A DNA stretch of 64,000 bases from Lagopus muta (taxonomy: Eukaryota > Chordata > Aves > Galliformes > Phasianidae): positions 20,600,001 through 20,664,000 of the forward strand of contig NC_064437.1 in NCBI RefSeq assembly GCF_023343835.1, in the 5' to 3' direction. The notes under the pieces are model-generated. The model was not told where the DNA came from. It made no database searches and saw nothing but the letters and a program-made list of their open reading frames with translations. The stretch's first letter is position 1. Each line of letters starts with the position of its first letter. The position numbers and the translations under genes are program-made. This document shows positions 23,792 to 35,815 of the stretch, in pieces.

Positions 23792-26700
23792 CCTCTGGAA
23801 TGATCTTCAAGCTTTTAAAGTGTGTTTTAAACTGCTTCACAATTTTCTGCTTTGGCTTTCCAACTTGTAAAAACTGGAGTTCAGTTGTTTACTATTTATT
23901 CAGTATGCCGTGACTGTAGAACGAAGCCTACAAAGGCTATTGCAAACCTTCCTTGGCACTAGTGGATGAATGTTGCTTTTTTAAGCACATTATATTAATT
24001 ATTATTGCTTAACCAGTCCATCTCTGCTGCACAGTTGAAAGAAATGTGCTCTTTCAGACGCCTTGGCTGGTTATATAATCAGCATTCCTCACAAATGTTT
24101 GACTCATTAGGGCTAGCAATCACATTTTCCTGGCAAGTTGTCTAGGGCTGTCTGCAAGCAGTCAGAGAACTAGAAAATGTAATAATCTGATTTTCCATTT
24201 ACTTCCTCCCCCTTATCTCAGACACTTCTACTGCAGCTTTTACCCCTTTGCCTTGTCTTTAGGTGTCTCTTGATAAGCAGCATTGCCAGAGCATTTTTTT
24301 CATGTCACAGAACGGATAAGAGCATGGTCAGCTGACAGGCATGCATGCTTCCACATTCTCAGGTTTTTAGGAAGTGCTATCCTGTACTTTCAGTAAAAGT
24401 CCAACTTCCATTACGTTTACAATCCAAACTGGCATTGTCAGAGGCTTACACTGGTATGAAAAACAGAAAAGAAAGAAATTGCATTGCAGCTTAAGACTTC
24501 ATTGTTTTCTTATCTTCTGCTTGCAACCAATGAGAAGAATAAAAGATACACTGTCTCAAATGGGAGGGAAAAGATTAACAGAGAGAAAAAATTACTGGAA
24601 ATGAGGAGTAATTTTCTGTGCATATTTTAACCAGCGATCATCTGGTTGCTTTATGAATCTGCAATACTGCGTAGCGCCTGCAGTTTAGATACTCAAAAAT
24701 CAGAAATGAATACAGTTTAACAAATAAAAGCCACATTTGGGAAAAAACAGCTTACTTGTCATTTATTCACTTTTGCAAATACTATACTTCTTCCTCACCT
24801 TTCTCTTCTACTTAATCCAGTTAGTAGCCTACACTCAAAGGTGATGACTAAAGTTAAGATAAAACATCAGTTATGAAAATAGGGAAGAAGGCTGATTTCA
24901 ATCAACAGTAGAAGTTATGCAACACAAAGCTCTATGATGTGGCACACTCTGCTAGAAAAAACAATCCATGCTGCTGTCCTATGAAGCCTTCTGTGATGTA
25001 TGCCTGTGAGATGTGACCATGAGGACCAAATTCATATCTTTGTGGTATCTAAGAGGAAAAAAAAGTCTGAAACATCATCTCTGATTGTATATTAGAAAGG
25101 TCAGTCATCCTGCCACATTTCATGGTAACGCCTCCCCCTACTGTAATTATCTGTGAATTTCTGACAATTGGCAACCAACAAAAAGGTAGACTTGTCTTAT
25201 ATTTCAAGGAGAGTTCTGAGCCAGAAGTCTGACTCTGTGCAGCTGTAATAGACAGCTGCATGTCTGTAAGAATTCATCTGCATCTGCGCAATGTAATCTG
25301 TGTATTTGAGCCACAACGTCCTTCAGTTTTGCAAAATGAAACTAGGTATTTTGGTATTTCAGATTTAAAGTGTTGAGAAAAAGACTTTGTAACAAATGTT
25401 TTCTCTTAGAGTAGTGGAGGTGTAGTTTAAGAAATCATTTTGGCACATGTCATAGACAACATCTGAGAAGCTTCCTCAGGAGCCTAGCACTGGAGTTGCA
25501 CTGCTCCATTTGCTTCATCTTGCTCAACGCAAAAGAGAAACTGAAAAGTCAGGCTTTCTCTGACCGCGCGTTCCCTTTGAAGAAGGAGTTGTAATTGTTG
25601 GCAAGGGAAGGAAGGAGCTAGGACAAAACAAGGGAAGGAAGAAGTTGTTATTATTTTTTTTTTTCCACCAGCCAGCTCCTTAATTTTGCTGCCAAGATTA
25701 TAACTCTAATTTACAAGACAAACATAAATCTATTTATATATTATTTAACTTGAATTACAGAAAATGACATGGCGTTTGGGTAGCAATCTTTGGATATTCA
25801 GAGAAGGGAAAATGAGGGAAATACGCAAATGAGACAAGGGTCATTCTGATGCTAATGAAAAACGTTCCTAGTAAAAATGAAAGTTTCTGTTCATGCTTAA
25901 GGTATTTTTAACTCATTGCATAATTTTTTCTTTTTAAATGTCTCTTATTATGGAGATAAGGTAGAAATGTATAAGTACTTAGATGTAGCAATCTCTAAGC
26001 ATTTAAGCAAACAATGACTCCTTGAGAAGGATCAATGAAGGAAGCCTCCCTGTAGTCTTCCTTGAATAATTTATATGTATTATGGGATAATCAGGACCAT
26101 AATGCATCAACATAAAAGAATTATCCTGATGAATTTATTAATTGCAATAATTATTTAATGTAACATGTTAAGATTCACGATGATAGTATAAAAGTTGATG
26201 TCATTAACTAAGTTGTGAGGATCTTCTCTGCAGAATTTGCATATACCAAAATTATTTGGTAGAGCCTATCTGAAATAGATGCAAAGTCTGTGTTTTTAAG
26301 CGGAAACAACCCATTACATCACATTTTGCAACGTAGCACCCCCTTACAAAACTTTTCCACTTAACTATAACTCGCTTAAAAATGACCAATCTATTCAGCC
26401 TTCCCAGAAAAAAATAAAAGAAAAAAAGTATTTGCAAATACTAAAAAAGATAGAATTACTCTGTTTTTGTTGTTATCACATTGTAACTACATGCCTGACC
26501 TCAAAGAGAAGCAAGAATTTAGACTTTTGCATGAACAGCCTCTGGAGATACCAAGAATCACTTTTAAACTGAAAGATGAAAAAAATCCGTTTCTGCAAAA
26601 TATATTTTTTATAAAGCAAGACTCCAACAAGACAAACTTTATGATAGTTACACAATGTGGGAATATAGTTAAAGAAATCTGTAGCAAATCTGTCTGAAAG

Positions 26701-28444
26701 ATCAAAAGTAATGAGGCTCTTCGACTCCGTTTCCACTGACATAATATCTTACATTTATTGGAGGACTAATGCCTTCCATACATTACTTTAAAATTTGACC
26801 TTCCTTTCTTTTTACTACATTCTTATGTCACTTCTAAAACAAATCTTTCTCTGCCATTAGGGAACATAGATGGAATAATGGGCCCATGCCTAGAAACATA
26901 ACATAAAAAAATTGTGAAAATAAAAGGAAATGAGGCAGTTTTTCAAAGGAATTAAAAATCAAGTAGCCAGACTTTGTCTTTAAAAGAGCTGGAATTTTGT
27001 TAGATTAAATCCCACAGTATTATATATTCATCCAGATTTTTGAGCAATCTGTAGATCCAATACTTAAGCTAAAAGATTATTTATCATTACAAATATAGTT
27101 CAAAACCATGTATGAGTATCATAATAAATGTTAGGGTGCCTCATAACCAAAATGCAAGTAGGAAAAAAACCCCATATATTATTCAATCATAGTTATTTAA
27201 ATTAAAACTATTAATTGGAGCCCTAAATTCAATTGCCAAATACCCTTAGCTATGACTTTTTTGAATGGAGACTGCACTTGTGCTGCTCTTCTCAGAAAAT
27301 CCCCCTTAATCAGGACTAAAGAAACAGCTGCAAACATTCAACAGCTACAAATATCCAACAGGATTCAGTTTGGTGAAGTTTCCTGATGTTTCATTTTGTA
27401 TCTTCAGTTTTACCAAGTTTCCTAGTGAGAATCAGTTTTGTTTTTAAAATCTGGAAATGATTCTGATCAAGATGTCAGACACTGGCATCATACTTAGTTT
27501 GAGCTTCTCTCTTCATAATGGATGTTGAAAGACAATGGATGTTTAGTGTGAGAATAAGCACTAACACGTCTGGGTTGTTTCTTTCCAGATCCAAGCAAAC
27601 TCACAAAGCAGAAAGGGAGAAATGACAGTATCCATTTGGTTTTTGGTCCATCTGGAAATAGGTCACCTAACTGTGGTTTTTGATCTGGGATTTAATTGTG
27701 GAGTATTTCCTTTTTTTTTCTGGGAAAGAAACAGCCTTCCCTTACCTTAATAAGTAAAGAATCTAACTGAGTAATTTAGTTTCTCAAAATATTCAAGGGA
27801 TCCAAATTCATAATGAAAATACTCAATGCTTTCACTGACTTTTTTTGGGAAGTATCTTATGTAAAGCCAGGATCTGGCATGCCTTAGAAACTATACAGCC
27901 AAAAAAAAGTAGTAAAGGCAAGGATCTCTGAGAAACTTGCTGCTGCTGCTTAGCTGGTGGGACTTGGAATCGCAAGGGGTGTCATAAAAGCTGGATAGTC
28001 TCAGGGAAGGCGAAAATAGGTCTCATTTTGACACTTTCCTCCAAAACTAGCTTCTTCTTTGTTACTATTTACTATCCATTACATGCAACGTTTTCAGACA
28101 ACAGTCTTTCTAGCTTCTCTTTAATACCAGAAAAAAATGGTCTGCCATTAGAAATGGCATTCTCCCTCTTTCACAGATTTATTGATGCTCATGCAAAAAA
28201 AGTTGCAGGTCTATGCTATTTCCTCAGTTATTGTCAAATGGAAAACCTTTGCACAGTGCAGTCTGAGAATGGAAAGCTTCTGGAGCTAATGTTCAAGTTT
28301 TTAATGGCCCTGTCAGAGTTCTATTCAAATGGACAGGTGAAACCTTAGCCCCCACTTAACCCAACAAGAACCAGAACTCATAATGCTGGCTGCTTGTCTT
28401 GTTCATTCTATCCATCATCCAAATTTGCATTTCACTACATTTTA
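22811..28444. other. Non-genic AT-rich DNA
   Basis: No gene or recognisable transposon. Contains a 31-nt poly-T. The stretch 25780-25880 mixes octamer-like (acgcaaat) and TAAT-type motifs and could be a conserved non-coding element, but this cannot be tested here. Overlapping open frames on both strands at 26467-26742 have no other support. Confidence 0.55.
23761..23791. repeat. Poly-T run (31 nt)
   Basis: Uninterrupted T31. No retroposon body identified beside it. Confidence 0.95.
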
Positions 28445-28990
28445 CTATTTCTGAAAGTAATGCCTCCTACTTTATTATGTTGACCCACAATGTCAGAGAT
28501 GTATGTTGGTGGTATGGCAGTAGAGGATGAACCTTCCTGCCAATATTCCATTACATGTTGTTGCTGTGTGACAGATGGCAGCAGAGGGGCAGTCTGACAA
28601 AATGGTGTCTGACATGGAAGTGCATATGTAGCAAAAGTGTGTCACTGAATTCCTCCAAGGGGAAAAAATGGCATCCACTGACATTCACTGACACTTGCTG
28701 AACATTTATGAAGACCAAATAGAGGATGTGAGCACAGTGAGGCAATGAATGGTGCACTACAGCAGCGGTGACAGCAACCATGGGTCACCTCTGCTGATGC
28801 AGATTGTTGTAAGGTGGCATGCAGGTTCCTGCTCATCGCTGGTGAAAATGCACAGGTAATGGTTATGCTTATGTTGAAAAACAGCGTTCGGTAGCTGAGA
28901 ATTTGCACTCTCAAACAGTGTTATTGTGCTCAATGTACCAGCTGTATTCCCATGGAAATAAATAGGAGGCATTACTTTCAGAGTGACCCA
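28445..28990 (+). mobile_element. Galluhop-type mariner, internally deleted
   Basis: The termini are an exact 18-bp inverted repeat: ctgaaagtaatgcctcct at 28451-28468 and its reverse complement at 28964-28981, with gagtgaccca beyond it on the right. The interior keeps the start of the transposase region on the plus strand (gaaaaaatggcatccactga near 28661, gatgtgagcacagtgaggca near 28725, tcatcgctggtgaaaatgca near 28832) but is broken by in-frame stops and lacks the catalytic part. At about 545 bp it is under half the length of an intact mariner. Galluhop is the mariner family described from chicken; strand is given for the transposase relic. Confidence 0.9.
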
Positions 28991-29495
28991 CTTACCTTGT
29001 ATGTGGAAGTATCTGAATGCTGAAATCATATACTGTGAAAGCTGAATTAAAACCTTCACTTCTAGTTGTATGAAACGTCAGAGGGATCCTTTCTCTGCCA
29101 TACACAGATCTATTGGGAGACAGTTTAAACACTGGGGGAAAAGGGGAAAAAAGCTCACAATGTGGAAATCATTGACAAGTGCTTTTTATCCAATAATAAG
29201 AGGAAAACTCAGAATGTAAGCTTCCCAAGACTACCCAGAAATACTTTGAAGTGCTTGTTGCTTAGTGAATACATGTTCAGGCTCTGTCTGGAGAACCAAT
29301 TCTCATTTTAAAAAAAGGGAAGGAAAAGGAGCATGCAGACTGCAGTAGAATGGAAAACACGGCTTCCACAGCCTGCTCTTAATTTAGAAGGAGTGCAAGA
29401 GCAGCATTTTAAGGGCATTTCCTGAAGAGAATAAATATTTACACACACCCCAAAAATAGGAATGTAAAATATTTTGAAAAATAGTTTTTAGTCTA

Positions 29496-29526
<31 letters not shown>

Positions 29527-31611
29527 TTTTTTAAGCTTTAAGGCAAATTCAGTGCTGTGATGTGTTTGCTCCAAGCCCTCCTCATCTCTGACAATACACC
29601 ATAGCATTAAAACAGCGCTGCTGTGCTTTCTGTAGGGGGCAGTCTGATCAAAGCTTTTGTTTTCCAGTAGGAAAAACACGGGAAAAGACTCTTTTGCCAA
29701 ACCAACGTGTAGAACATTAATGTTCGATGTCCAAAATGCTTTCAGTGCTGGTTAACTATAATTATTTTAAAATTTTTCTAGTGGAGTATTCAGAATGAGT
29801 CATGTAGAAATGAATATTTATGTTCCTTCTGACCTCAAACATTCATGGCCTTGCACAAGGTCACGTAAGGAGACTGTGGAAAGCTTCCACATAACTAACT
29901 TGATAATTTCTCTCCTTAGTTCAGCAAGCTGTGTGTGTGATATACACCACATGGTTTTTGGTGCACTCAGAATCACATTAAGTTCTCTTAAAATTCATTT
30001 TATAACTATTTAATTGTGAAAGATGATAACAAATTATACAAGGAATACTGGAGCAGGGAAATGAATTGTAAGGGACAGCATTTTGCTGCTGCTGGGGTTA
30101 TTTTTACATCTGGCACTGATTCCGTCACCATTACACATGCTGTTTCTCCCCAAAAGATATCTCAAACGCAGCATAAATTTCCAAGCCCAAAGACTAAGAG
30201 GTTTCAGAAAAATAAAATGCAAAAGCAGCTGCTTTGCTTCTTGAAATCTTTCTTGGATCTCCTAAAATTATTTTTCTAGAGCAACTGTGCTTCTGGGTTT
30301 TCCAGACAGTTTTCAAAATATTTCTCACACAGATATAAATGCACAAATTAAAGAGTACAGTTCAGATCAGGAGGACTGATGAGTCAGTTATATACACAGC
30401 AACATAATGAACTGAATGACAGGAAAAGAAAGAAAAGGCAGATTTAGGATTCCTTAAGCTTGAGTAAGAGGAACACAGATCAAACTGAATATTATGTTTC
30501 ATACAAGGAGTTATTTTGCCACTTTAAAATGCGGCAAGGGAGGCAGAACTTAGAGTGATGAAATTCCAGTGCCCAAGAACTCCAAACATCTCTGGAATTG
30601 TGTGCAACGCTTAGCAGGAAAATGGAAACATTCAGGGCCCAGAACTTGCAAGCATTACAATATTTTTCAAAGGGCAGCCTGAAACAAAGCTGTCCTGCTG
30701 CAGAATGAATCTTCAGAACTACATGACTTTGCCTAGAGTTGGAATAACAAACACCGCTGGAAAGAATATTTTTGGTACAACAAAACAGTGTGGAAAATAT
30801 AAAGAAAATTATATTGGTCAGAAAAAAACAGGTGGGGGTTAAAAAGGATGGAGAACAAATTCAGTTGTATTAGCATGGAGGACAAACACAAATGTCTTTT
30901 TTCATTATGAATTTTCACTTGCTTTGATTACTTGAGGCCAAAGCAATAAACTAGTTTGTTCCTTTTAACTTTTAAATCAGCTTTTAACAGCCAGTAGTAC
31001 TGAGTTAAACAGGAGCTATTGCTAAAGTGGTGCATTCAGCACAGAACATAGCCTACTGTTGGAATAAGCAATTAGGTCATAACTTTCTCCATTATTCAAA
31101 ATAAAAAAGAGAAGACCTTTGGAGAATATCCTGTTGGAATAACCTCAATATATAATTATACCTATTTTAGCTTGTTTGTTTGCTTGTCTTTTTCTTATTT
31201 TAAAAATATATATAAGGATTGGAGTGAAATGATTAGAAAAGGTGAGTTTGGGCAGTCTTCACTTAGCAGCCCTGAGGGATAACTCCACTCAGTGGCCAGC
31301 TGAGATTGAGGGCAATTTCCTCATCACCCTCTCAAGAGTGGCAGGCACAGATCAGGGTGGGGGACAATATCATTGCTCTCACCTTCAAGCTCTGGGTAGG
31401 AAGCCTTCCCTTTCTCTTCCTAGAACATATCCTGGAAACTTTTATTTCCTGAACTGCTCTTGCCTCCCCCAAGAAAAGATGCAGGCTCACTGGAAGCATC
31501 TCAAATGCTGAGTTTGAGATGTGGGCCACCAGCTGGCCCTGACTGAGTTTGTTATATGGGAGAGAGTTTCATTTTCTTGATATAAGTCTCTCTGCAGATG
31601 TGAAAAGGATT
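28991..31611. other. Non-genic AT-rich DNA
   Basis: No gene recognised. A (TA)13 tract lies at 29499-29524. A TATA-like octamer (tatataag, 31209-31216) is followed at 31242 by a donor-like site (aaaag|gtgagt). The spacing leaves no room for a first exon between them. Confidence 0.5.
29499..29532. repeat. (TA)13 dinucleotide repeat followed by T run
   Basis: Thirteen TA units followed by a short T tract. Confidence 0.95.
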
Positions 31612-31648
31612 GGGAGGGAGGGGGGTAGGGTGGAGGGAAGGGACGGGA
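31612..31648 (+). promoter_or_regulatory. G-rich tract with G-quadruplex potential
   Basis: Contains at least five runs of three or more G separated by one to three bases (gggagggagggggg, taggg, tggaggg, aaggg, acggg). It lies about 500 bp upstream of the candidate secreted-peptide gene and on its coding strand. It may be promoter-associated or just a low-complexity purine patch. Confidence 0.5.
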
Positions 31649-32143
31649 AATGAAGGACCAAATCCTCTTTCAGCAGAAGAATACAGCTAAACTTCCACTC
31701 AGACACAGAAAAATGAGTTCTAAATGGCTTCTTTTAGGCAAAGCATTTTTATGGCTACAAATAATAACAAATTGCAAATATTTAAGATCATATAAGACAC
31801 TTCATTTCTATTTAAAGCATTTCTGTTTTCTTGTAGTTTCATAAGGCCTGTGGCTATCCACTACATAATTACACTGTAACTCTCATTTGTATTAGTTATA
31901 CCTATATCCTACTAAAGGTTTATTAACTTATATCAGCAAAACAACTGCAGAATATTGTGCGCTTAATTTACAAGTGAGATGGTTCTCCAAGATCATAAAA
32001 ACTATTGGCTATAATGGCTACAGTAACTACACAAGCAAGACAAACTTGAGGCTTCATCTGGCATCAACTTGTCTAGGAAAAATGTTGTCTGCTGCTTACC
32101 TCCCAGAATTTTTTTTTCTCCCTTGACTTCCTCCTCCCTTCAG

Positions 32144-32238
32144 CATCAACAAATCCCACGTCTCCACAAATCCAGAAGATGAAATGCTTGTGCTGCTGTA
32201 GGCTGCTCCTTTGGATGGCAATTCTCTGGGACAGTCAG
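32144..32238 (+). other. Candidate gene 1, signal-peptide exon
   Basis: A long pyrimidine tract ending ttcctcctcccttcag (AG at 32142-32143) makes a strong acceptor, and cagtcag|gtaggc at 32238/32239 is a strong donor. If the acceptor is used, at least one untranslated exon must lie upstream; I could not identify it. Transcription could instead begin near here. The ATG at 32179-32181 has A at -3. Confidence 0.4.
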
Positions 32239-33357
32239 GTAGGCATTCCTGAGTTTCCCTTTTTAGAATTCCTTTAAGAAGAGTCCTGTAGACGTGAGCA
32301 CCTTTAGAAAAGCTTTTATATGTATTTATTTAGGAAAATATACTAATCTTCTAAAATTGGATCATTTTACTGAAATGCTTGCTAGGGATTTATCAGATCC
32401 ATCTTCCAGGAAAATTGTCAGCTCTCAATAACAGCACTTAGTCACTCTTTCACAGCATGACTCCCATCCTTAATCATCAGGAGTAAAGCTAGGAGTTGCC
32501 TGTTTGATCCTGCTAAGGTATTAAAGCATGTTACATCAGCTGAATGATATCTTAGTGGAGAAATACCACAAAATAGAAAACTAAGGTAAATGCTTTAATA
32601 TCCTGAAATAAAGCTTCTAAATCAAAAAGAACAACTTGAAATCCAGATCAGTAGTACAGTAATTGCTTATCCATTCTTACCTATTTTCAACATGGAAGAA
32701 ATAATGCTCAGCATAAAATGCTGAAGACCTACCTGAAAAATGAAAGAGTAACATTGTTTTTGTCAGAGGCTAAGGAATATGACTTTGTCAATTAATGCTC
32801 TTATCTTCCACAGCCTAATTGGGAGCCTGCATGAATACTTAATGGCAGAGGATAGATAGCAGAGAAGGGCAAGTCAAGATCTGTCATGCTGGGATCACTG
32901 GCTGTCAGACAGGCAAGGCAGAGGCTCAACCACCACCCCTCCCCATGCATGCCGGCTGTGTCTGCCACGATGGGGGAACATGTTGGTGCCCTAAGGCTAA
33001 ATTCTATCCGGCTGGTGGAAACATGGATGGGTAGCTTGTGCTTTGTCTAAGACATTTTCATGTCATTAGTGTTAATGAGGCAGTACCCAGCACACCATGC
33101 ACACCTTCACTCAGCCCTGCCCTTTGTGCCTCCTTGGAACATGTCGTTTCAGGCTCCTGACCCCTCAGTGTTCTCTGATGCTCAGTCTCCCCATCCTTAA
33201 CCCTGGACAGACCCAGCTCTTCAGCATGTTTCTCACACAAGCAGTTGGCCTACTAAGAGGCTAATGCAAAATGCTAACATTTTTGTTTCAGGAACAAACA
33301 AAATGCACACAGAAAACAAAAAAGAAAGGGCAGATTCTGGCTGAGCACTACGGTTGA
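32179..33357 (+). CDS. Candidate small secreted peptide, 41 aa, two coding exons; unrecognised
   Basis: Coding parts are 32179-32238 and 33292-33357, joined across a 1,053-bp phase-0 intron (cag|gtaggc ... tttgtttcag|gaac). Exon one encodes MKCLCCCRLLLWMAILWDSQ, which has the charged start and hydrophobic core of a signal peptide. Exon two adds 21 residues, EQTKCTQKTKKK then GQILAEHYG, and a TGA at 33355-33357. The stop lies 48 nt before the next exon junction, within the usual limit for escaping nonsense-mediated decay. The tri-lysine before GQILAEHYG and the C-terminal glycine resemble a prohormone cleavage site and an amidation donor; that is inference. I do not recognise the protein. Alternatives are a spliced lncRNA with a chance ORF, or coincidental splice motifs. 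The case rests on several consecutive good signals in one frame. Confidence 0.38.
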
Positions 33358-33405
33358 CCAGAGATGTGGCATCTAATCAAAGCGTTTCTAGAGCGAGAAA
33401 GAAAG
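33292..33405 (+). other. Candidate gene 1, second coding exon with stop codon
   Basis: Acceptor tttttgtttcag (AG at 33290-33291) and donor gaaag|gtaaaa at 33405/33406. The last 48 nt would be 3' untranslated. Lysine-rich coding part with one cysteine. Confidence 0.38.
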
Positions 33406-34343
33406 GTAAAACTGGTACAAGTACCTGCAAGCAGTTTGGGAAGGTGCTGTCAAAGAACCGTGTAGTTTGCAGTGTGAACATTGTCTCATAAATGTCTTTG
33501 TGGGGCTTTCAACAATGATATAAACCTACTGCATCAAACTGAGATAATGACAAAATAATCATACTTCCTGCTATAGAAAAAAACCTCAGGTCTTTGGAGG
33601 GCAGTAAAGGATTGTTTGGTGCTTGGATGTTGGATAACAACACTAGGCTTTTTCTGTTTTTGTTATTAAAGGCATGTTTAATCTCTAACTTATATGAGGT
33701 TTGGTGTTTGTGGGCCTATAATTAAATTAGAAGGAAAAGAATAACGGGAGTGTTGTAAAATTATCTCAATGAACTTTTTATTGTTGTATTTAAAATATGT
33801 ACTTCAAGTTCTGTCCTTTATCCAGAATTGGACATTCACAATAATTACATTATTTAGGCATATTCTTGTTTTTAAGAAATATATGATACTTGTTTAAAGG
33901 GACTTTAGGATTGATTAACCAAAGTTAATTTTATTAAATGGAGCTGTAATTTGCTGCGTGTATTGCTGAAGGATGTGATTGCAAAGATGATAGTTAAGTA
34001 ACTGGAAGTTGATTACACATGGAAGTCCGTGGAGACTGCATCCTGTCATGAATCTGTGCAGTTTTTAAAGATCCCAGTGAAGTATTTTGAATGCTGATAA
34101 AGCAGAAGCTGCAAAGATTTAAACAGATAAATCTTAATTAGTAAGTCAGATAAGATGAAAATTAGCCAAGGAGACTTAATGTGACCACGCCACGTACCTC
34201 TCACTACCAGCTCTATTTTTAAATTTAAAGGTTTAAAATTTTTCTGTTTTTTATCTAGCAGCATCTTATGATAAAAGACAGATATTCTCTGAAAGGGTGA
34301 CCAGAATATAACCGTTTTCTTCTCCTTCCTTTCCTCTCTGCAG

Positions 34344-34470
34344 GTGAATGCCTTAAACAGTCAACCCTAGAGTCACGTTCCTTCTTGCTTACTCCCATCT
34401 GTCTCAGTTTCCTTCCTGTAAGTCCTACTCAGTACTTAAGAAAAATAAAATCATAAGCACCAACATGAAG
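34344..34470 (+). other. Candidate gene 1, terminal untranslated exon
   Basis: The acceptor is the best of the set: a 23-nt pyrimidine tract ending ttcctctctgcag (AG at 34342-34343). An AATAAA follows about 100 nt downstream, so the exon would end near 34465-34470. It would be entirely 3' untranslated. Confidence 0.35.
34444..34449 (+). terminator. Polyadenylation signal AATAAA (candidate gene 1)
   Basis: Canonical hexamer in the sequence aaaaataaaatcataagc. Its position about 100 nt after a strong acceptor is what a short last exon would need. Confidence 0.45.
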
Positions 34471-35589
34471 GACAGAGCCTCATAGCTTGGAAAGATGAAA
34501 GGTCAATACTGCCAGCTTTATCAGAGTCCAGAATTGTAAACATTTCCTCCAGAGGGTTAAAGGGACTTTGCTTGTTTTGTCTTGCACAGGTTTTCATACG
34601 TATGATGATACTTTTACCTCTTAGTGGGTGTTCAAAACCAGGACGGCAGGGAAAACAGCCCAAGTGCTATTTTTTGTCCCAGCATTTGCATTGCACTTCC
34701 AGCATTTGCACTGGGCATGTCTAAACATGTCCAGGTTTTGTTTCTTTTTTTTTTTTAAAGGGGTTTCCCAGTTCATCTGGAGCAACAGCCCTCAGATGTT
34801 TCATCAGTTACTGCCTGGGTGGGAAAACAAGTCACTGCCTAAACTCTGAGCAGGCCTTTTCATGGCTGGGTTAGATAGGTCTCATTAGTGTAGTGGATCT
34901 GATTGATAAAAAAAGTATTTAATAGTTTTCTACCAGCTGTGCTGCTACGGGCATGGAGATGATTCAGTTTGGAATACATGAGCACAAGTTTCATAACAAA
35001 GCAACGTCCAGCAATAAATTATCAGTTTTTAAGGACAGGTGATGGAAATTTAAAGATTAATGCTTTATAGTTGTTCTAGTATGTTTAATAAAAATAGCTG
35101 AAATAATTTCAAATAATCTAATGCATTAATATTTGTTTCTGGAATTAAATATTACAACAGAATTAATATTAAATTGAATTTTATATGTTAATCAAGGCAA
35201 GTCTTTGTTCTACCCATTATGACTAAATGGCAAGAAAACTGTGGCTGGATGCTGTTTCATTTTAGAAGGTTACAGCACATACAAGGATCTGGTCACTGTC
35301 ATTAAAGGGATTCTGAAAGTCCCAGCACACTGCAATCAGGTGTGAGTTTAACTGGTGGATGAACAGCTCGCTCGCTCCACAGGTGAGCACAAGTCATCTT
35401 CCATGAGCAAACTAAGAGCACACTCACTGCCTCTGTCAAGCCGAAAGAATAACTCCAGTACCATTTGTTCATGGAGCAAAATCAAGCACTGCCAAGAGGT
35501 GCCAAAGATTGGACCCATGAGCTCGGTCTGCTGTTACTAGCAATATGCTTGGATAGAAGATTACACACAAGGAGGGCAATGGAAAGGTG
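34471..35589. other. Non-genic DNA
   Basis: No gene recognised. A direct repeat of ccagcatttgca occurs at about 34679-34710. A donor-like ccacag|gtgagc occurs near 35380 without a matching exon. Confidence 0.5.
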
Positions 35590-35815
35590 ATGTTACACCT
35601 CCCATTTCCCAGACAGAGGACGGAGAGGCTGTCAAAGAAACTGTCTGCTGCTACTTGCAGTGAGTGGAGCTGCTCTTAGTAGCCAGACTAAATGCAGAAT
35701 GGCACTGTGCCACAGAAGTCCCCTAAATGACTTTCTCAGGCAGGGACAGAAAATGAATCCAGTCAGACGGTCGCCAAAGCCACAGCCTTAACCACAGTAC
35801 CCTTTCCACTGCCTG
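35590..35815 (+). mobile_element. MIR-like SINE fossil
   Basis: Follows the order of conserved pieces at the 3' half of MIR/CORE-SINE elements: cccatttcccagacagagga (cf. cccattttacagatgaggaa), then cagggacagaaaatgaatcc and the tail ccttaaccacagtacccttt (cf. taaccactagacca). Heavily diverged, with an insertion in the middle. Confidence 0.45.

Noticed and set aside
26467-26742. Overlapping open frames on both strands
   Set aside because: No splice sites nearby, no recognisable motif, and the opposite-strand overlap suggests chance.
28493-28914. Several overlapping minus-strand frames
   Set aside because: They are antisense shadows within the Galluhop mariner, whose transposase relic is on the plus strand and broken.
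31209-31243. TATA-like box followed by a good donor, as a possible promoter and first exon of candidate gene 1
   Set aside because: The expected start site about 30 bp downstream falls at the donor itself, leaving no first exon.
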